The notes: generated from the sequence alone by a model not told the origin. DNA of 64,000 nucleotides from Tetracentron sinense (GCA_015143295.1 CM026573.1:8833934-8897933), one strand, 5' to 3'; numbered from the stretch's first letter, positions 11,601-23,653 are shown. Numbers and translations: made by a program.

Positions 11601-13620
11601 GACTTGGCCATAATAATTATGCTACCTCATGAGTCATTGCCCTATATTCTGCTTCAGCACTTGACTTAGCCACTACACTTTGCTTCTTGCTTCTCCAAGT
11701 GATGATGTTACCACCAAGAAATGTACAATACTCTGTGGTAGACCTCCCCTATCATCTATGCTTCCAGCCCAATCAGCATCAGTGTAAGTTTCTAGTCGGA
11801 AATGACCGTGGTTAGCAAATAAAAGGGCCTTCCCTAGAGTAGCAGCCATGACATAGGTTCGAGTCACCTTATCTCAAATCTCTTTCCTTGTCCAAGAAAC
11901 AAGAAGCCTCTAGTAACCGATGGTTGCATGGAATGTAGCAGCCATGACATAACCATAAGGTTCTCTTGCTCCTAATTTTCATATGTCTCGGTCTCTATAG
12001 CCAGTTCATTCACTCGACCTGTCAAGTACCCTAACTTTCCTCTCCCGTCGATATACATCTTAGCGGACTGAGATCACTCAAGTAAGTTGGTGTCAAACAA
12101 CTTTATGGTTGTAATTAGCACACCTGGATTATCACCATATCTAGTAGTGACGGGCGGAGTGATTTTAATGCTTAGACCCTTCAATGTAGCATCAGAAATT
12201 TCTACAGACAAACCATCATTGGTCATTTTTTCAGTACTTCTTTGTTTCCAATCAACTCAAATCATAAGAAAAATTCATTGATCTGCAAAAAACAGCTTCA
12301 ACAATTCCAGCACTTCAAAAGGAAACACTTCTTCCACAAAAAAAACCAATTAGATCAATAACAACTTTTTCAGCACAAAAACAACAACAATAAACACTAT
12401 TAACGCCTCTTGTGGAGGTTAACTATGATTGTTTATTCACAAAAACAACTGACATAACAACTTTAGGGTTCCTGGAATCACACTCTTTCAACAAACAAAC
12501 TCCAAACAACTATTGCTTTGTTAAAACAAATGAATCCACACATTTTTAACTCTAGATCTAATGATTCAGAGTAGATCTAGATATCCATCAACAACCCCAA
12601 AAACCTTTTAAACTCGAATGATGTAAATCTGATTTTTTTTCATAAAATCATTCGAGAGCATGAAACATCAACTTATATACTCCAAAAACTCATAATAAAA
12701 TCAACCCGAACTCCAAAAATATTAAACCATACTAAATTCACGCGGCACTAATCATATAGCACTATTCACGCGACACTATTCATGCTATTAAAAAAAAGAT
12801 AAAGAAAAATACAAGCCTTGATTTCTTGAACTAATACCAAGTAGAAAATTAAGAATAGTAAACTAGGGAGGGTTTATGAAGGAGAGAAAGAAGAAGATTA
12901 GGGGAAAAACTAGATTAGAGAGTGTCTCTCTCTAATCTCTTTGTATTTATAATAACCCTAATAGAAAACTTCTAGGGGTGAATCAGTGTAACACACCTAC
13001 ATAATAAATCATATCTCAACAAACATGAATATGAAATGTGACGAACCCATAGTTCTTATGAGGGCATCATATTATTTGCTACTAGGTGGGAATAAATATA
13101 AATACCTATCTTCTGATGGTGCCAATTGGGTAAGCAAAATAAATAATCATGTCGCAGCCCATACATTTTCTGGGAAGAGTTGCAGAAAGTGATACAAAAT
13201 GATGCATATATAATCATTACATGTAAAACAGAATATTGTAGAACTAGTGGACTAGATACATCTTTTCAAGCAGAGCGGAAGAAATATTTTATAAACGATA
13301 AGATAATGAGTTGCTCACTTGCCAAACTTCCTCGTTATCTGCACTGGATTTACTACCAAGAAATCATTCTGCTATTCAGTAACGCCCCTTTAAAATCACA
13401 ACCAACATGCACACAAAACACGGTACTTTGCACCAAGGGACAGAGAAAGAGAGAGATAGAGCAGTCATATTACCACCAATTACAAGATGACCAACAACAG
13501 AAGATTTCAATGGAAATACCCGGCCAAGAAACAGCTTACCAAAACCTCCCTTCCTTTTGACTTGGATGCTTTCTTCCCAAAAAGTAAGGTCTTAATCCAT
13601 TTTCCTGGAGACTTTCCCAT
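5685..13620 (-). CDS. IQ67-domain (IQD29-32 group) calmodulin-binding protein
   Basis: Six exons on the minus strand: 13620-13540, 10368-10081, 9104-8901, 8483-8403, 7265-6239 and 5716-5685. All introns have GT..AG ends and the joins are in frame, giving 570 residues. The N-terminus [17 protein letters not shown] is the IQD29-32 signature. The IQ67 domain spans about 113-175 across exons 2-3, with three IQ-like motifs ([35 protein letters not shown]) that bind calmodulin. Exon 5 encodes four basic repeats of the form K-R-S-L-R-K-V at about 286-370, and a DUF4005-like end containing [13 protein letters not shown]. The protein ends [12 protein letters not shown] proteins are microtubule- or nucleus-associated scaffolds in Ca2+ signalling (family knowledge). 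The long first intron carries transposons, and intron 4 carries a foldback MITE. Splice joins are inferred from frame and consensus. Confidence 0.93.
7695..7880. mobile_element. Foldback MITE in IQD intron 4
   Basis: Near-perfect terminal inverted repeats of about 30 bases: AATAACTTTTCATTTTGACA... on the left and its complement on the right, extending through GACAGACCACCTA. The interior is about 125 bases and AT rich, with no coding capacity. The element could form a strong hairpin in the IQD pre-mRNA. The superfamily is uncertain because the target duplication cannot be told from the repeat. Confidence 0.7.
10587..10960 (-). mobile_element. RTE-type LINE 3' fragment in IQD intron 1
   Basis: On the minus strand the segment reads as the C-terminus of an RTE reverse transcriptase ([20 protein letters not shown]) with stops, then the RTE 3' end (CCCCAAATATTTGGGATTAGGC) and a short ATC/GAT-type tail at about 10587-10600. 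These are familiar marks of plant RTE elements. It is 5' truncated and dead. Confidence 0.75.
11134..13021 (-). mobile_element. Internally deleted Copia LTR retrotransposon in IQD intron 1
   Basis: Two direct repeats, 11134-11325 (3' LTR, 192 bases) and 12840-13021 (5' LTR, 182 bases), begin TGTTGAGATATGAT on the minus strand and are flanked by the direct repeat AACAT at 11129-11133 and 13022-13026. A purine tract (GAGGGGGAG) abuts the 3' LTR, and a primer-binding site resembling initiator-Met tRNA (TGGTATTAG) abuts the 5' LTR. Inside, about 12070-12222 (-) matches a Copia gag N-terminus ([12 protein letters not shown]), and 11320-11867 (-) is broken Copia RNase H ([28 protein letters not shown]). 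Protease, integrase and most of the reverse transcriptase are missing, so the element is non-autonomous. Confidence 0.9.
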
Positions 13621-13939
13621 TGCAGAAAGGCCAAGATCCAGAAAGACCAGAACCTGAACTTCAAGCCCTGCGTGGTTTAATATATTTACAGCTCAAAAAT
13701 ATGTAAATGCAAACTGAAGAAATAACACAACCAGCATGATACTAATGTAGCAAAAGTTCCAAAATCTGGGAATCAAGTTTAATAGATCAATAAAAAAAAT
13801 CCACAAAAAAGACAGAAGTGAGGTTGATAAAGAACCTGTGAAAAGTAAAAGTGAGGATCCTGATTAGGTTAGAAGTACTTTAAACAAATTAGGAGTTGCT
13901 ATTGTGGATTCTTGTTGAATAAGTCAAGAAGTGTAGGAG

Positions 13940-13975
13940 CATGGAAATAAAATTGCCAAAGCCGATAAGTATCGC

Positions 13976-14019
<44 letters not shown>

Positions 14020-14338
14020 TACTAGTTTCAACAGGGACCTATATGTTACTATTATGCAACAAAATAAGGGGTTAATATAAATCATCTGAAACTGATACGT
14101 ATCAATAAGACTCAGCCGACACGTATCGATTTCGTAGGACTCATTCGGCACCTCTCTTATAAAAATTATAATTTATAAAGATCATCTGATACATATCGGT
14201 ATCATCTGGTTTAGTTAATTTTTTTGATAAAAAAAAACCCTGATTTATAAATATTGTCCAATACGCATCGGCATTGGTGATACATAATGGCTTTGATTGA
14301 AACCAATACATATCTTGAAATATGTATTTTAATCCTTG
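13940..14338. mobile_element. Miniature hAT-like element, GATACGTATCGG family, with (AT)n/(AC)n tract
   Basis: Ends CATGGAAATAAAAT... and (complement) CAAGGATTAAAATAC are inverted. The flanks TGTAGGAG and AGTAGGAT match at 6 of 8 bases, compatible with an old 8-bp hAT duplication. The interior holds several versions of GATACGTATCG and an (AT)n(AC)n microsatellite at about 13979-14017. No coding. Confidence 0.5.
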
Positions 14339-14339
14339 A

Positions 14340-15411
14340 GTAGGATTATAAGTATGATTAGTTCAAGAAAGTCAAAATATGAGTAATTAAAGGATTAGGA
14401 AAGTGTCTTAATTCAGAAGTTATGGTGTGAGTTAGAGGTAGGAATCTACAGTCAAGTAAAGGCCAATAAAAGAAGATACACCCACCGCATTAGGACAAGG
14501 AATGTTCTTCAAATTTTAAGGAGTTTCTTTTCGTTTAGATCACATACAACAGATTTTTCTCCCTTAGGTCATGTCTTAGACAATTTCATTAGCAGCTTTT
14601 CCTGTGATAAGAGCTAACCTATTGAGAATAATTTTTTAACTAATAGGTCCTATCCTAGTCTCTTTCTATGCTTCCGGCTACTGGTCTTGATGGCCACTGG
14701 TAACCAACAAGGAAGAAACAAAAGAGGAGACAACTCCTGGCATTCAAGAAGAAACCAAATGATCTACACAAGAGCTACAAGCAATTGTAGACGACCTGTC
14801 TTTTTTTTTACAATGTGGGACGCATAGAGATTCGAAGAGATGACAATCCCATGCAGACTGAAGTGCCATGTGAGAGGAAAGAATGGAACCAGCTCATTTG
14901 TCCACCTCAAAAGACACAAGCTAATGAAGACTCAAGTGAATATGACCAGCGAGATTTTAAAATTCTCCCTGCTTGAGATGGAGATATCGATGGAGACGAA
15001 TTAAGGTAGATTTTCCCGAATTTAACTGCCATTTTCATATCGAAAGATTTTCTTTATTAGCTAGTTTCCGTTGAGCACTTCTTTATCCACATGGAAGTTC
15101 TAGAGGATAAGAATGTCAAGTTAGTAGTGATCGAAAAGGAGTGTGAGCATTACCGATCAAAGAAAAAAAGGAGCACGAGCATGGTGGGACCAACTTCAAA
15201 TTTCTAAATTCGTCAAGAGAAACAAGAAGTCTGCATGTGGTATCTAGTGAAATAACTACTGAGAAAGAGATATCTTTCTTTAAATTTTGACCAAATTGTA
15301 TTCTATCAATATTTTTCATTTGTATTGAGGACATAAAAACTAGAGAAATCAGAGCTGCCTTTTAAATTGGGCAAAAATTACAAAGACAATATCATGTGAC
15401 ATAGGAGATAT
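14340..15411. other. Intergenic DNA, no gene seen
   Basis: No recognisable protein, RNA or repeat ends. Short open frames such as 15116-15334 (-) have no family resemblance. Confidence 0.35.
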
Positions 15412-15959
15412 CATTTAAAAAAATTGCCGAAGAAACCGATACGTATCGGTTTCGGTAGAACCCGATACCCAAAATTGTGCCTTTACAATTTTTTAAAGAA
15501 AAAATAGGACTTGGCCAAAACTATTATGTATCGCCGGAGTTCTACGATACGTAACGGTTTTGGCCATAGGACTAGGCTGACTTTTTTGGTTAAAAGATTT
15601 TACATAAACCCTAAAAAACATACCAAAACCACTTCTTTTGATTCTCTCTTTCTTTCTACCTATTCTAGACCCTAAAACCTAAAATATTTTTAATTTTTTG
15701 CGATTGAAAACTTGATTTGAAGAAAGTCTATGAGGCACTAGCACTTAGCAGTATATGTTTCTACCTTCGACTCATCTACTACCTTATATTTCATTATTTT
15801 TACATTTTCAACTTGACATTGGCTTTTTAAATTTATTATGATTTTTTACAATTTTTTCAAAAAAAATAAAAAAAACAATCGAAACGGATACGTATCAGTG
15901 ACATGTATTGGTTTCAGCCATGACCGTTACAGTCCCGGAAACCGAGTATTTATCCCTGG
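15412..15959. mobile_element. Second GATACGTATCGG-family hAT-like miniature element
   Basis: The left end CATTTAAAAAAATTGCCGAAG aligns with the left end of the element at 13940, and the right end (complement) CAGGGATAAATAC aligns with its right end. The 10-mer TAGGAGATAT directly flanks both sides (15402-15411 and 15960-15969). Interior palindromes such as ACCGATACGTATCGGT repeat several times. No coding. Confidence 0.5.
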
Positions 15960-16628
15960 TAGGAGATATGGTTTCATGTCACATGATTGTGGGGCAACCT
16001 TCCATATCGACTCCACACATAAGGGCAAGAGTAGAATACTTTCATATTCTTCAAAGACAATGTGATAATCAAATTTACCCAATGAGACAAGGCGGTCAAC
16101 CCAAAGCTTCTCAAGTGGGGGAGGGGGGAGAGGTTGCTTTACACTAAAATAATTTGCTGCTGAGGATCGAAGGAGATGGGATTGAAGGAGAAGAACTAGC
16201 TCCTTCTGTTTTTCCACTATAATTTTTTATAACTGAAGTTAAAATTTCATTGCAAAAAGAGGGATGAAGCCCATATACTAGAAGGCTGACACAAGAAGAG
16301 AGGGTAGTACAACTCAGCTGCTTTAACATCCTGAGGAAAGAGGTGAACAAATTTGAGGAGATTATTGCTGATTAGCTTCCACTATTGTTGAAGAGCTTCC
16401 AAGTACGAGAAAAATTTAGCATTGTATAAACTATAAACCTTGTCTTTGGTGCAAGTCTCCTAATTTGCACGAGGAATCGCAAACAATAGAATAATGAGCT
16501 ATTGAGCAATGAGATAATTAGGGAGAGCACGAGTCCTTGTGTTGTCCTACACTTTTGATCTCAAAGAAAGATAAGTGTTGGAGCATGTGTGTGGACAACT
16601 GAGCCATCAGTTAAATAACCATTAAGTA
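15960..16628. other. Intergenic DNA, no gene seen
   Basis: Overlapping short open frames in three frames at 15908-16350, none with a known motif. It may be part of the Gypsy element whose readable pol begins near 16629, but I cannot show this. Confidence 0.35.
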
Positions 16629-17330
16629 TCGATTCTCTATACCTCAGTCGGATGGTATATTGGACATGCCCATGGAAGCTTCCGTCTTTTTGAAGATTGA
16701 CCTACAAAGTGGTTACCACCAGATTAGCTTCACGACTTGAGATGAGTAGAAAACAACATTTAACGCTACAGAGGGTTTGTATGAGTGGATGGTGATGGCT
16801 TTTGGGTTATCTCATATCTGACTCTCCTAACCTTCATGAGACTGATTTATCAAGTGCTACGACTGTTAATAGGCACGTTTGTTGTTGTATATTTCAAGAA
16901 GTTCTTATTTATAGCACTAGTGAGAAGGAGCATCTGCAACACCTAAGGAAGGTGATAACAGTGATGGAGAAGGTGAAATTACTAATCAATTTGAAGAAGT
17001 TCAGTTTCCCAACCAATAGCAATGCTTTTTTTGGGTATATGCCTAGTAAAGATGGTAACCGAGTGAATGAGAAAAAAGTGAGGGCTATTCGAGAGTGGCG
17101 AGCACCAAAGAATGTCCATGATGTGCGGAGTTTCCATGTATTGGCCACATTCTATCTTTATTCATGTGGAATTTCAGTGTGTTTATGGCTCTTGGACGAG
17201 TGTTTGAAGAAGACATCTAAGTCGATGAGGAAAAAGTGAGGGTTACGGGCAGGATGTTCCAAATTTCCACAAATTGACCACGTACTATCGCTAATTCATG
17301 TGAAATTTCAGTGAGTTAATGGCCATTGTT
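16629..17330 (+). pseudogene. Gypsy (Ty3) reverse transcriptase remnant, 5' part
   Basis: Decayed pol: an RT core (LKIDLQSGYHQI) at about 16695, then stops and a frameshift, then VLIYSTSEKEHLQHLRKV ... SKDGNRV ... EKKVRAIREW at 16896-17100, the conserved Gypsy RT thumb and connection. About 17120-17200 and 17260-17320 both read as the next conserved block (FH-LATFY), a local duplication. The element is split by the L1 that begins at 17331 and resumes near 18537. Confidence 0.8.
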
Positions 17331-18536
17331 ACTTTTTTTTTTTTGATCGTTAATATCAATTTCATAAAAAGAAGGAAGATTCACAAATAGTGAATCTCCA
17401 AGAAACAAAACAAACAGAAAAGCAAAATGCAAAAACAACAATACAAATACGCGAAAAAATCTTCCCTATACCACTACGCTATCAACTTGTCAAACCCTAT
17501 CTCCCCCGCATCAACTTTGGAGGAAATCCAATCCCGTAATAATGCTCGCGAACGGGAGCAAACTCTCTTGAAATTCGACATGGAATTCTCAAACACTCTC
17601 TTGTTCCTCTCTTTCCACAAAGACCAAGACACCACCCCTGGAATCAACACCCAAATCAGCTCCAACGAGCTATCCAGCGACACAAAGAGCCAACCTGACA
17701 ACAAATCCTGATAGGACGAGGGGAACACCCAATGAATCCCTAACTGAGAGAGAAAATACGCCCACAACCTCCTCGCCACCGGACAATGAAGCAATAAATG
17801 GTCAAAGGATTCCGCCTCCACCAAACACATATAACAACAATTGGGAAGACTCCAACCTCGCTTATGCAAATTGTCCAATGTCATAATCTTATCCAAATAA
17901 GCAGACCACAGGAAAACTGATACCTTCGAAGGCACCCCGTTGAACCAAACCAACTGACTTGGGAACTCCGAATAAGGGCCCGGGTTAGCAGCTAGCAGAT
18001 ACAGTTTCACAGAAAACCGACCCCTAGAATTAGCCATCCAAACCCGACAATCCTTCGCGGACTCATCAATGCGCACTAACTCTAGCAAAGCCAACATATT
18101 AGCAAAGTCTTGGACTTCCCAATCGTTTAGTGCCAGGCTAAAAGAGGGACACCACACCACTAATTCCGCACTCCGAACAAACATGTCTGCGACTACCGAC
18201 GATTTATTGGGGGAGATCAGATAAAAAAGACCTGAAGAGCTGCAAAAGAGGGGACGGATCACACCATTGATCGGACCAAAACTTCGCATCCTTCCCGTCG
18301 CCCACAACAAGACTAGTATATTTGACGAAATCGGCCCAAGCTACCACTATGCCTTTCCAGAGGCCAACCCCATAAGAGCCCCTAGGCATCCTCGGTTCCC
18401 AACGATCTCTAAACCCATGACGAGCTACAATGACCCTTCTCCACAGGCTTTCTTCTTCCACCCCGAATCTCCAAAGCCACTTCCCTCAGAGTGCTTCATT
18501 GATATCCTTGATATGCCATATGTGAAAAGTATATAC
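17331..18536 (-). mobile_element. 5'-truncated L1 LINE inserted in the Gypsy remnant
   Basis: The minus strand encodes the end of an L1 ORF2: GKWLWRF ... EEESLWRRVIVARHG near 18500-18430, then the zinc-finger-like zf-RVT domain at 18310-17474 (VWFNGVPSKVSVFLWSAY, CYMCLVEAESFDHLLLHCP, SLWKERNKRVFEN). At least one stop and one frameshift are present. The plus-strand T tract at 17331-17344 is its poly(A) tail. The right boundary is approximate, and target duplications were not identified. Confidence 0.82.
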
Positions 18537-18880
18537 CGACTAAAGAGGTCAAGCAAGTTCAGCTAATAAAAGGATGTTTGACAAATGAGCCATTCCTAGT
18601 GCTTCCATATTTTGAGAAATTGCTCCAGGTGAAGTGCGATGCATTGCATGTGGATACAAGAAGAGTATTATCCCAAAAAGGTCAATCAATCATTTCTTTG
18701 GTGAGAAGTTGACCGATGCATCTCATCAGTGGTCAACTTGCAAATAGGAGTTGTATGTAGTTGTGCAAGCATTGCAACATTGGAGGCACTATCATCTCAT
18801 GAGAGAGTTTGTACTTAATACAAACAAGGAGAGATTAAAGTTCATCGACAATGAGATCTATAGGCATAAGATTTAGCACC
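18537..18880 (+). pseudogene. Gypsy RNase H remnant, 3' part
   Basis: Continues the Gypsy pol interrupted at 17331: LVLPYFEKLLQVKCDA, a VLSQ-like strand, then AVVQALRHW-like sequence (read as VVQALQHWRHY with stops), the RNase H core of Ty3 elements. Several stop codons, so non-functional. Confidence 0.75.
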
Positions 18881-19166
18881 ATTCCAAATAGAAAAATCCT
18901 TAATCCTAAAAAATAGAAAATCACAAAATACGGAGTCGCCACCTATTCTAAGTGAGGGAGAATAAGGACCATAAATCTAACTAATGGTTAAGACAAGTGG
19001 TCAAGTAAGTATTTAGGTAAGAGATTCGATTAAGCTAAGAGAATGTGTTAGCCACTCTTAGACACCTGCCAAAGGCGGGTTACTTACTCTCAAAACCCAC
19101 CTTAGACTAAATTGGAAACCAAATTATAATTCCTAATCAAAACATGATATTACTCAATCATGCTAA

Positions 19167-21294
19167 GGGCCGTTTGGTTCAGATTATTGTAGTCACAATT
19201 GATTATACAATAAGCGTTGTCATGAATAAGCGCTATCGTAAATAAGCGCAGTCATGAATAATCCTGTTTGGATAGCACCCTGTCTATAATCGATTATTTG
19301 TAAATGATCAATTATGTGCAAAATAATCGCGTTTGGTTCATCTTGAAACATAAAAATGATTATTGTTCTAAAATTATGAAATGATGTTATCCATCACTTG
19401 AAAGTTATAAAAAACAGTTTCCACTAGTTTTTTTTTTTGGTTGGGATATCCACTACTTGAGTAGTAGTTTTCCTCCAACAGAGAATAACCCCCCTCCAAT
19501 GTGTTTGTCTACTAAAGCTCAGAAAACCCAAGCATCAAATTTATACAAAACCTACTACTTGTTTCCACACCTCCTTAGTGGGGTACTAATCTATTTTATT
19601 AGTAGATCCAACAGGAAAATTGCAATTGAATCCTCCATGTCTACAATACTCTTCCACTACTAACAACCATTGTATTATTCTAATTACATGAATGCACCTA
19701 CTAGAACTAAGCCTTTCAATAGAGACGATAGGAAATGATGATGCAGATTAATGCTAATATGTACAAGTGAACAACAAAATATGAACACGCCAGGATTTGT
19801 CCCAGTGGTTGTGTATCTCCCTTTGGAGAGTAACTCATGTTCGAGTCCTGGTGTGGCCGATGAGCGCCCACTTTGAGTTCTAACCCCCTAACCCCTAACA
19901 TAGATAGATAAATGATCTAGTTGCCTACCCAAAAAAAAAAAAAACAACAACAACAACAAAATATGAATGCTACAATATATATGTTACATGTATTGCTCAC
20001 AGAAGAACATTTCTTCTTCTTTAAAAAAAAGCAACGTTAAACAGTTGCCACTTGCGAGTGAGGTGTAGCGGAAATACTGGTGTTGTCAAATAAATGCTTG
20101 TATACACGTATTAAGATCTAATAATACATTGTACATGATGCTTTCTCCCCCAGCTATTGTATAACTTCAGCCCACAAGCAGCATCCCTATCACTGGAATT
20201 AGCTTGGTGGCCAAGCATGAACTGGGTCTCTACCAAGAGGGAGCAAGGCTGTGTGCACAGGACCTTGGATGCAAACACCTCCGGCCCAATCTCTGACTCT
20301 TGGTGGCCAAGAGTATGGAAAACATTGTACTTGAAATTTTTCTTTAGTATAACACATACTTGGAATCTCAGTCTCTTGACTACTCTACTCAAGATTTTCA
20401 GATAAAAGATATGATTAGTTCCATTGTAATCCAATTTCTCCAATTCAAAATATTCTCCGTATTGTTATTTTACTATTTATTCAAATAACACATACCAAAA
20501 GAACCGAACCTCAAGTAGTAGTGATTAGTTCCTTCAACTTCATATTCTCAAACTCAAGAATAGATCTATCACTTTCTTTACAGAAAAATGGGATTATAAG
20601 ACAAACCCATGTCGTAATTTTGCTTAATTTATTCAACTGAATATTCAAATTAAGGTAAATAATAACAAAATATATGAGAATAACCATAAAACATTTCTGT
20701 TAGTTGTGATTAGTTCCTTTCAAGTTCATTTTCTGCTACTCAAAATAGATCAATGAGCTGTTCATCTTCTCCTACCCAGGATGTAATTTTACAGCCTAAC
20801 CCAAAGGGACTCACAACAGCTTCCACCCAGCATTCATCTCAGTCAATCATTCCCCAATTTCAAAACCTTAAAATTGCAAGACCCTACCCACAACATATAC
20901 AGAAGGAGGAGGAGGAATCGAGAGACGATTACATGTACAGGCGGCGTCTTCTTCGATGGTCGCACTCCCTCTCACTTTCTTCTCCCTTTCCCCTTTTGGT
21001 GTTCTCCATTTCCCAACCATTCAACTAATGAGAGGGATCGCAAGTTGGGGTCCTTTTTTTTTTCGAAATGGAAGTTATGTCGTAATCACCAGCACAATCA
21101 GTATGATGAAATCGATTGTGTAAGCATCGATAATCACACACATAGTCGATTGTGTTGACAGTGGTTTTTAATGAAATCAATTTCATCATAATCGATTATT
21201 ATATCCGAACCAAACGCGATTATTGATTGCCGATTATCATGAAATCGGTTTTAATCGATTAAATCGCTTAAAATCATCCGAACCAAGCGGGCTC
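19167..21294. mobile_element. Non-autonomous PIF/Harbinger element, 2.1 kb
   Basis: Flanked by the 3-bp duplication TAA (19164-19166 and 21295-21297). The ends GGGCCGTTTGGTTCAGAT and, as complement, GAGCCCGCTTGGTTCGGAT are inverted. A second, inner inverted pair (ATAATCGCGTTTGGTTC near 19325 and its complement near 21210) repeats the terminal motif, so the ends look reiterated. The subterminal DNA is full of ATAATCGATTA-like palindromes. No transposase was found; short open frames at 20111-20443 and 20753-21158 are unrecognised and could be captured host DNA. A SINE lies inside at 19790-19945. Confidence 0.78.
19790..19945 (+). mobile_element. SINE nested in the Harbinger element
   Basis: Box A-like TTTGTCCCAGTGGTTG and box B TGTTCGAGTCC about 45 bases apart, then a 3' region with ATAGATAGATAAATG and a poly(A) run at about 19929-19943. 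A tRNA-derived short interspersed element. Confidence 0.6.
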
Positions 21295-21537
21295 TAAGAA
21301 ATAGGAGGATGCTAAGTAAATAATCAATTCAAGTTGGAAACATGCTTTCAAATTAAAAACAACAAGTAAATCATGCATTACAAGGAATTAAAAACATTCA
21401 AAATTCCAGCAAGAATTTGTCATGCAAAGAAAAACTTAACAAAATCAAGCAAGCAAAAAAGAAAAAAAAAATGGCTTCTAATTATTGGGCCGCAGCTGTG
21501 AAAGTTTTGCCTACGTATCCCATGAGATGGGAATCAG

Positions 21538-21923
21538 CAATGTCACAAATCTCCCGAGAAATACCTAACTTCTCGTGAGAAACACCAATACAAAACTATA
21601 AAGTTTAAAACTCCGTTTATTGCAATATTTTAAAATGATCACAAGAAACACGATTTTCTCTTTTGACCACATAAATATCGTGAGATTTACCCAATTTTTA
21701 GCCGATATTTTAAAAATATCACGAGAAATACTCGATATTGTTGGCTTGATGGATTTATACATTGGTGATTTTTATGACTATTTCTATAAGTTTAATTTTT
21801 TTTAATCATTGTTGAGAATCGAGATTTAGGCGAGAAATACCCGAAATAAAAAGCTCACAGATTTGAAAATCTCTCGAAAAAACTTCAACCCATAAAAACC
21901 TGTGAACAAGATTTGTAACACTG
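21538..21923. mobile_element. Miniature hAT-like element, CTCGTGAGAAATA family
   Basis: Ends CAATGTCACAAATCTC and (complement) CAGTGTTACAAATCTTG are inverted. The flanks GGAATCAG and AGAATTAG match at 6 of 8 bases. The interior iterates CTCGTGAGAAATACC-like words on both strands. Short frames at 21565-21805 are products of this repetition, not genes. Confidence 0.6.
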
Positions 21924-22104
21924 AGAATTAGACGTCATAATTTAATGACATGCAAGCAAGCACACAAGCAAATATTGAATTCTTATCTTTTATGAAATTT
22001 TATATTTTTTGATTTTTTTTTTTTTGGTATTTTATGATTAAATTTTTTTGTATTTTTTAAATGTCCAGCAGCAATTTAAGCTCATGCGGGCATGGAGAAT
22101 AATA

Positions 22105-22400
22105 TTCTCATGCAATCCCCAGGCCCAAAGCAACTGTTTGGGTTTTAGATATATTCGTTCCACAAGGCAGGCATATCATTGAAAACTTTCTGGTACTTTC
22201 ATTCCAAATGGACCAAGCAATAACTCCAGAAAAGAGAGACCAGAAAAGATCAAGAGGAGCATCCAACAAGAAAACAAACCTTGAAAGAGAGGAGGAAGAC
22301 CCGGTCCACCCGTAAACGAGATAAAAAGAAACCCCAAATCTCATATGTAACTGGACAATGCAATGATATGATCCACTGTTTCCTCCACACTATAGCACGT
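22105..22400 (-). pseudogene. L1 LINE zf-RVT fragment
   Basis: The minus-strand frame ending at 22108 includes LLDAPLDLFWSLFSGVIAWSIWNE, closely following the L1 pattern seen at 17.6 kb (SWSLWKERNKRVFEN). Truncated at both ends. Confidence 0.65.
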
Positions 22401-23590
22401 TGGAACACTGCAACCTTCACCCACGATATTTCAAATTATCACATGTGATTATCTTGTCTAACATTGCAAACTATAGAAAGAACGATATCGAGAACGAAAC
22501 ACTTGGATTCCATACAACCCAATGGGGAAAGGAATTGTTCGATCATGCTTTGAATGACTGTAAGAATGATCTCAATAAGAACTGGTCATTGTTGTTTAGG
22601 GACCATAAGTGAACACTGCTAGACTGGGAACAAGAGAGGAAAGAGTACATACTCTTCAACAAAAGAAGGAGATCGTCCAACTCTCAATCATTTAAATTAT
22701 GTCTCAACCTACTCCAAACTAATGTATTGCCTACACAATCTAGTGCTTTAACCAAGTGTTCATACCCTATTCTCTTTCTAGTTACTATCCTTTTGGCTAA
22801 GTCAGATATCAAGATGCAAAGAAGAAACAACCAAAAAATCAAATCAAAATGCTCAAACCCAATATTTATCTTCTTTGCATGTTAAAAAAATATAACCACC
22901 ATGTTTACCCAAAAATGCAAAACCAGTCTAACCACCTTCATACAACAAGATCAACTAAATTTCCCACCGGGGAAAATAGACTCAAAGAAGCCCATTTGAT
23001 CTCTATTGACCACTTATCATCAACTTAAAGCTTCTCAATTTAAAAATCAACTGAAGCACTTAAATCCGTGTATTACATCAGATACAATCACATCTCCTGA
23101 CCACATCAATGATCTACTAAAATTTCCAATGACTATTAAAAATAAAAATCTAAAACACATGTCAAATAATTCACAACAACAAAGCCATAAAATGTCTTCC
23201 TATAAATTTATGTGTCATATTCTCTGTCTAGGTCAAGTCGAGCTTAAGACAGATCTCATAAAATAAAATAAAACAGAACATCCAGAGGATCTATAGAGGA
23301 AGCCCTAGCTCTCTCTCAATCACTGTATTTTCCTCAACCTCATAATCTAAATAATAATACAAAACTAACAAAAGAAGAAAATCAAATCTACTGATGAGCT
23401 AGGAAGAAAAACAATCTATGCAAATACAACTTTTAAAAAAGAATAGAGACTGAACTCAATAATCGAACAATAAACAAAACAAAACTGCCAAGCTCTGTTT
23501 CAGAGGAAAATCACAAATGCTCCATCAAAAGCAAAAACGTGATCAATTAGGAAAAAGTAATAAAACAGAGAAATCGTAGCAAATAACTAC
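22401..23590. other. Intergenic DNA, no gene seen
   Basis: AT rich. Frames at 22400-22612 and 23006-23266 (+) show no family resemblance. The region would be the downstream side of the possible exon at 23616-23653 (-), but I could not find further exons. Confidence 0.35.
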
Positions 23591-23615
23591 AAAGGGCACA
23601 GGATCTGAAACTCAC

Positions 23616-23653
23616 CTGACAAATGTAGTCCTTTGAAACCCTAAATCTGCCAT
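23616..23653 (-). other. Possible first coding exon of an unidentified gene
   Basis: The minus strand reads ATG then MADLGFQRTTFV and runs into a good splice donor (AG|GTGAGT). Upstream (to about 23880) is purine-rich leader-like DNA with (A)n and GAAGA tracts. No further exon was found downstream, so this may be a gene start cut off by repeats, or chance. Confidence 0.25.

Noticed and set aside
13924..14151. 75-codon frame with YIYIYIYI
   Set aside because: Translation of an (AT)n microsatellite.
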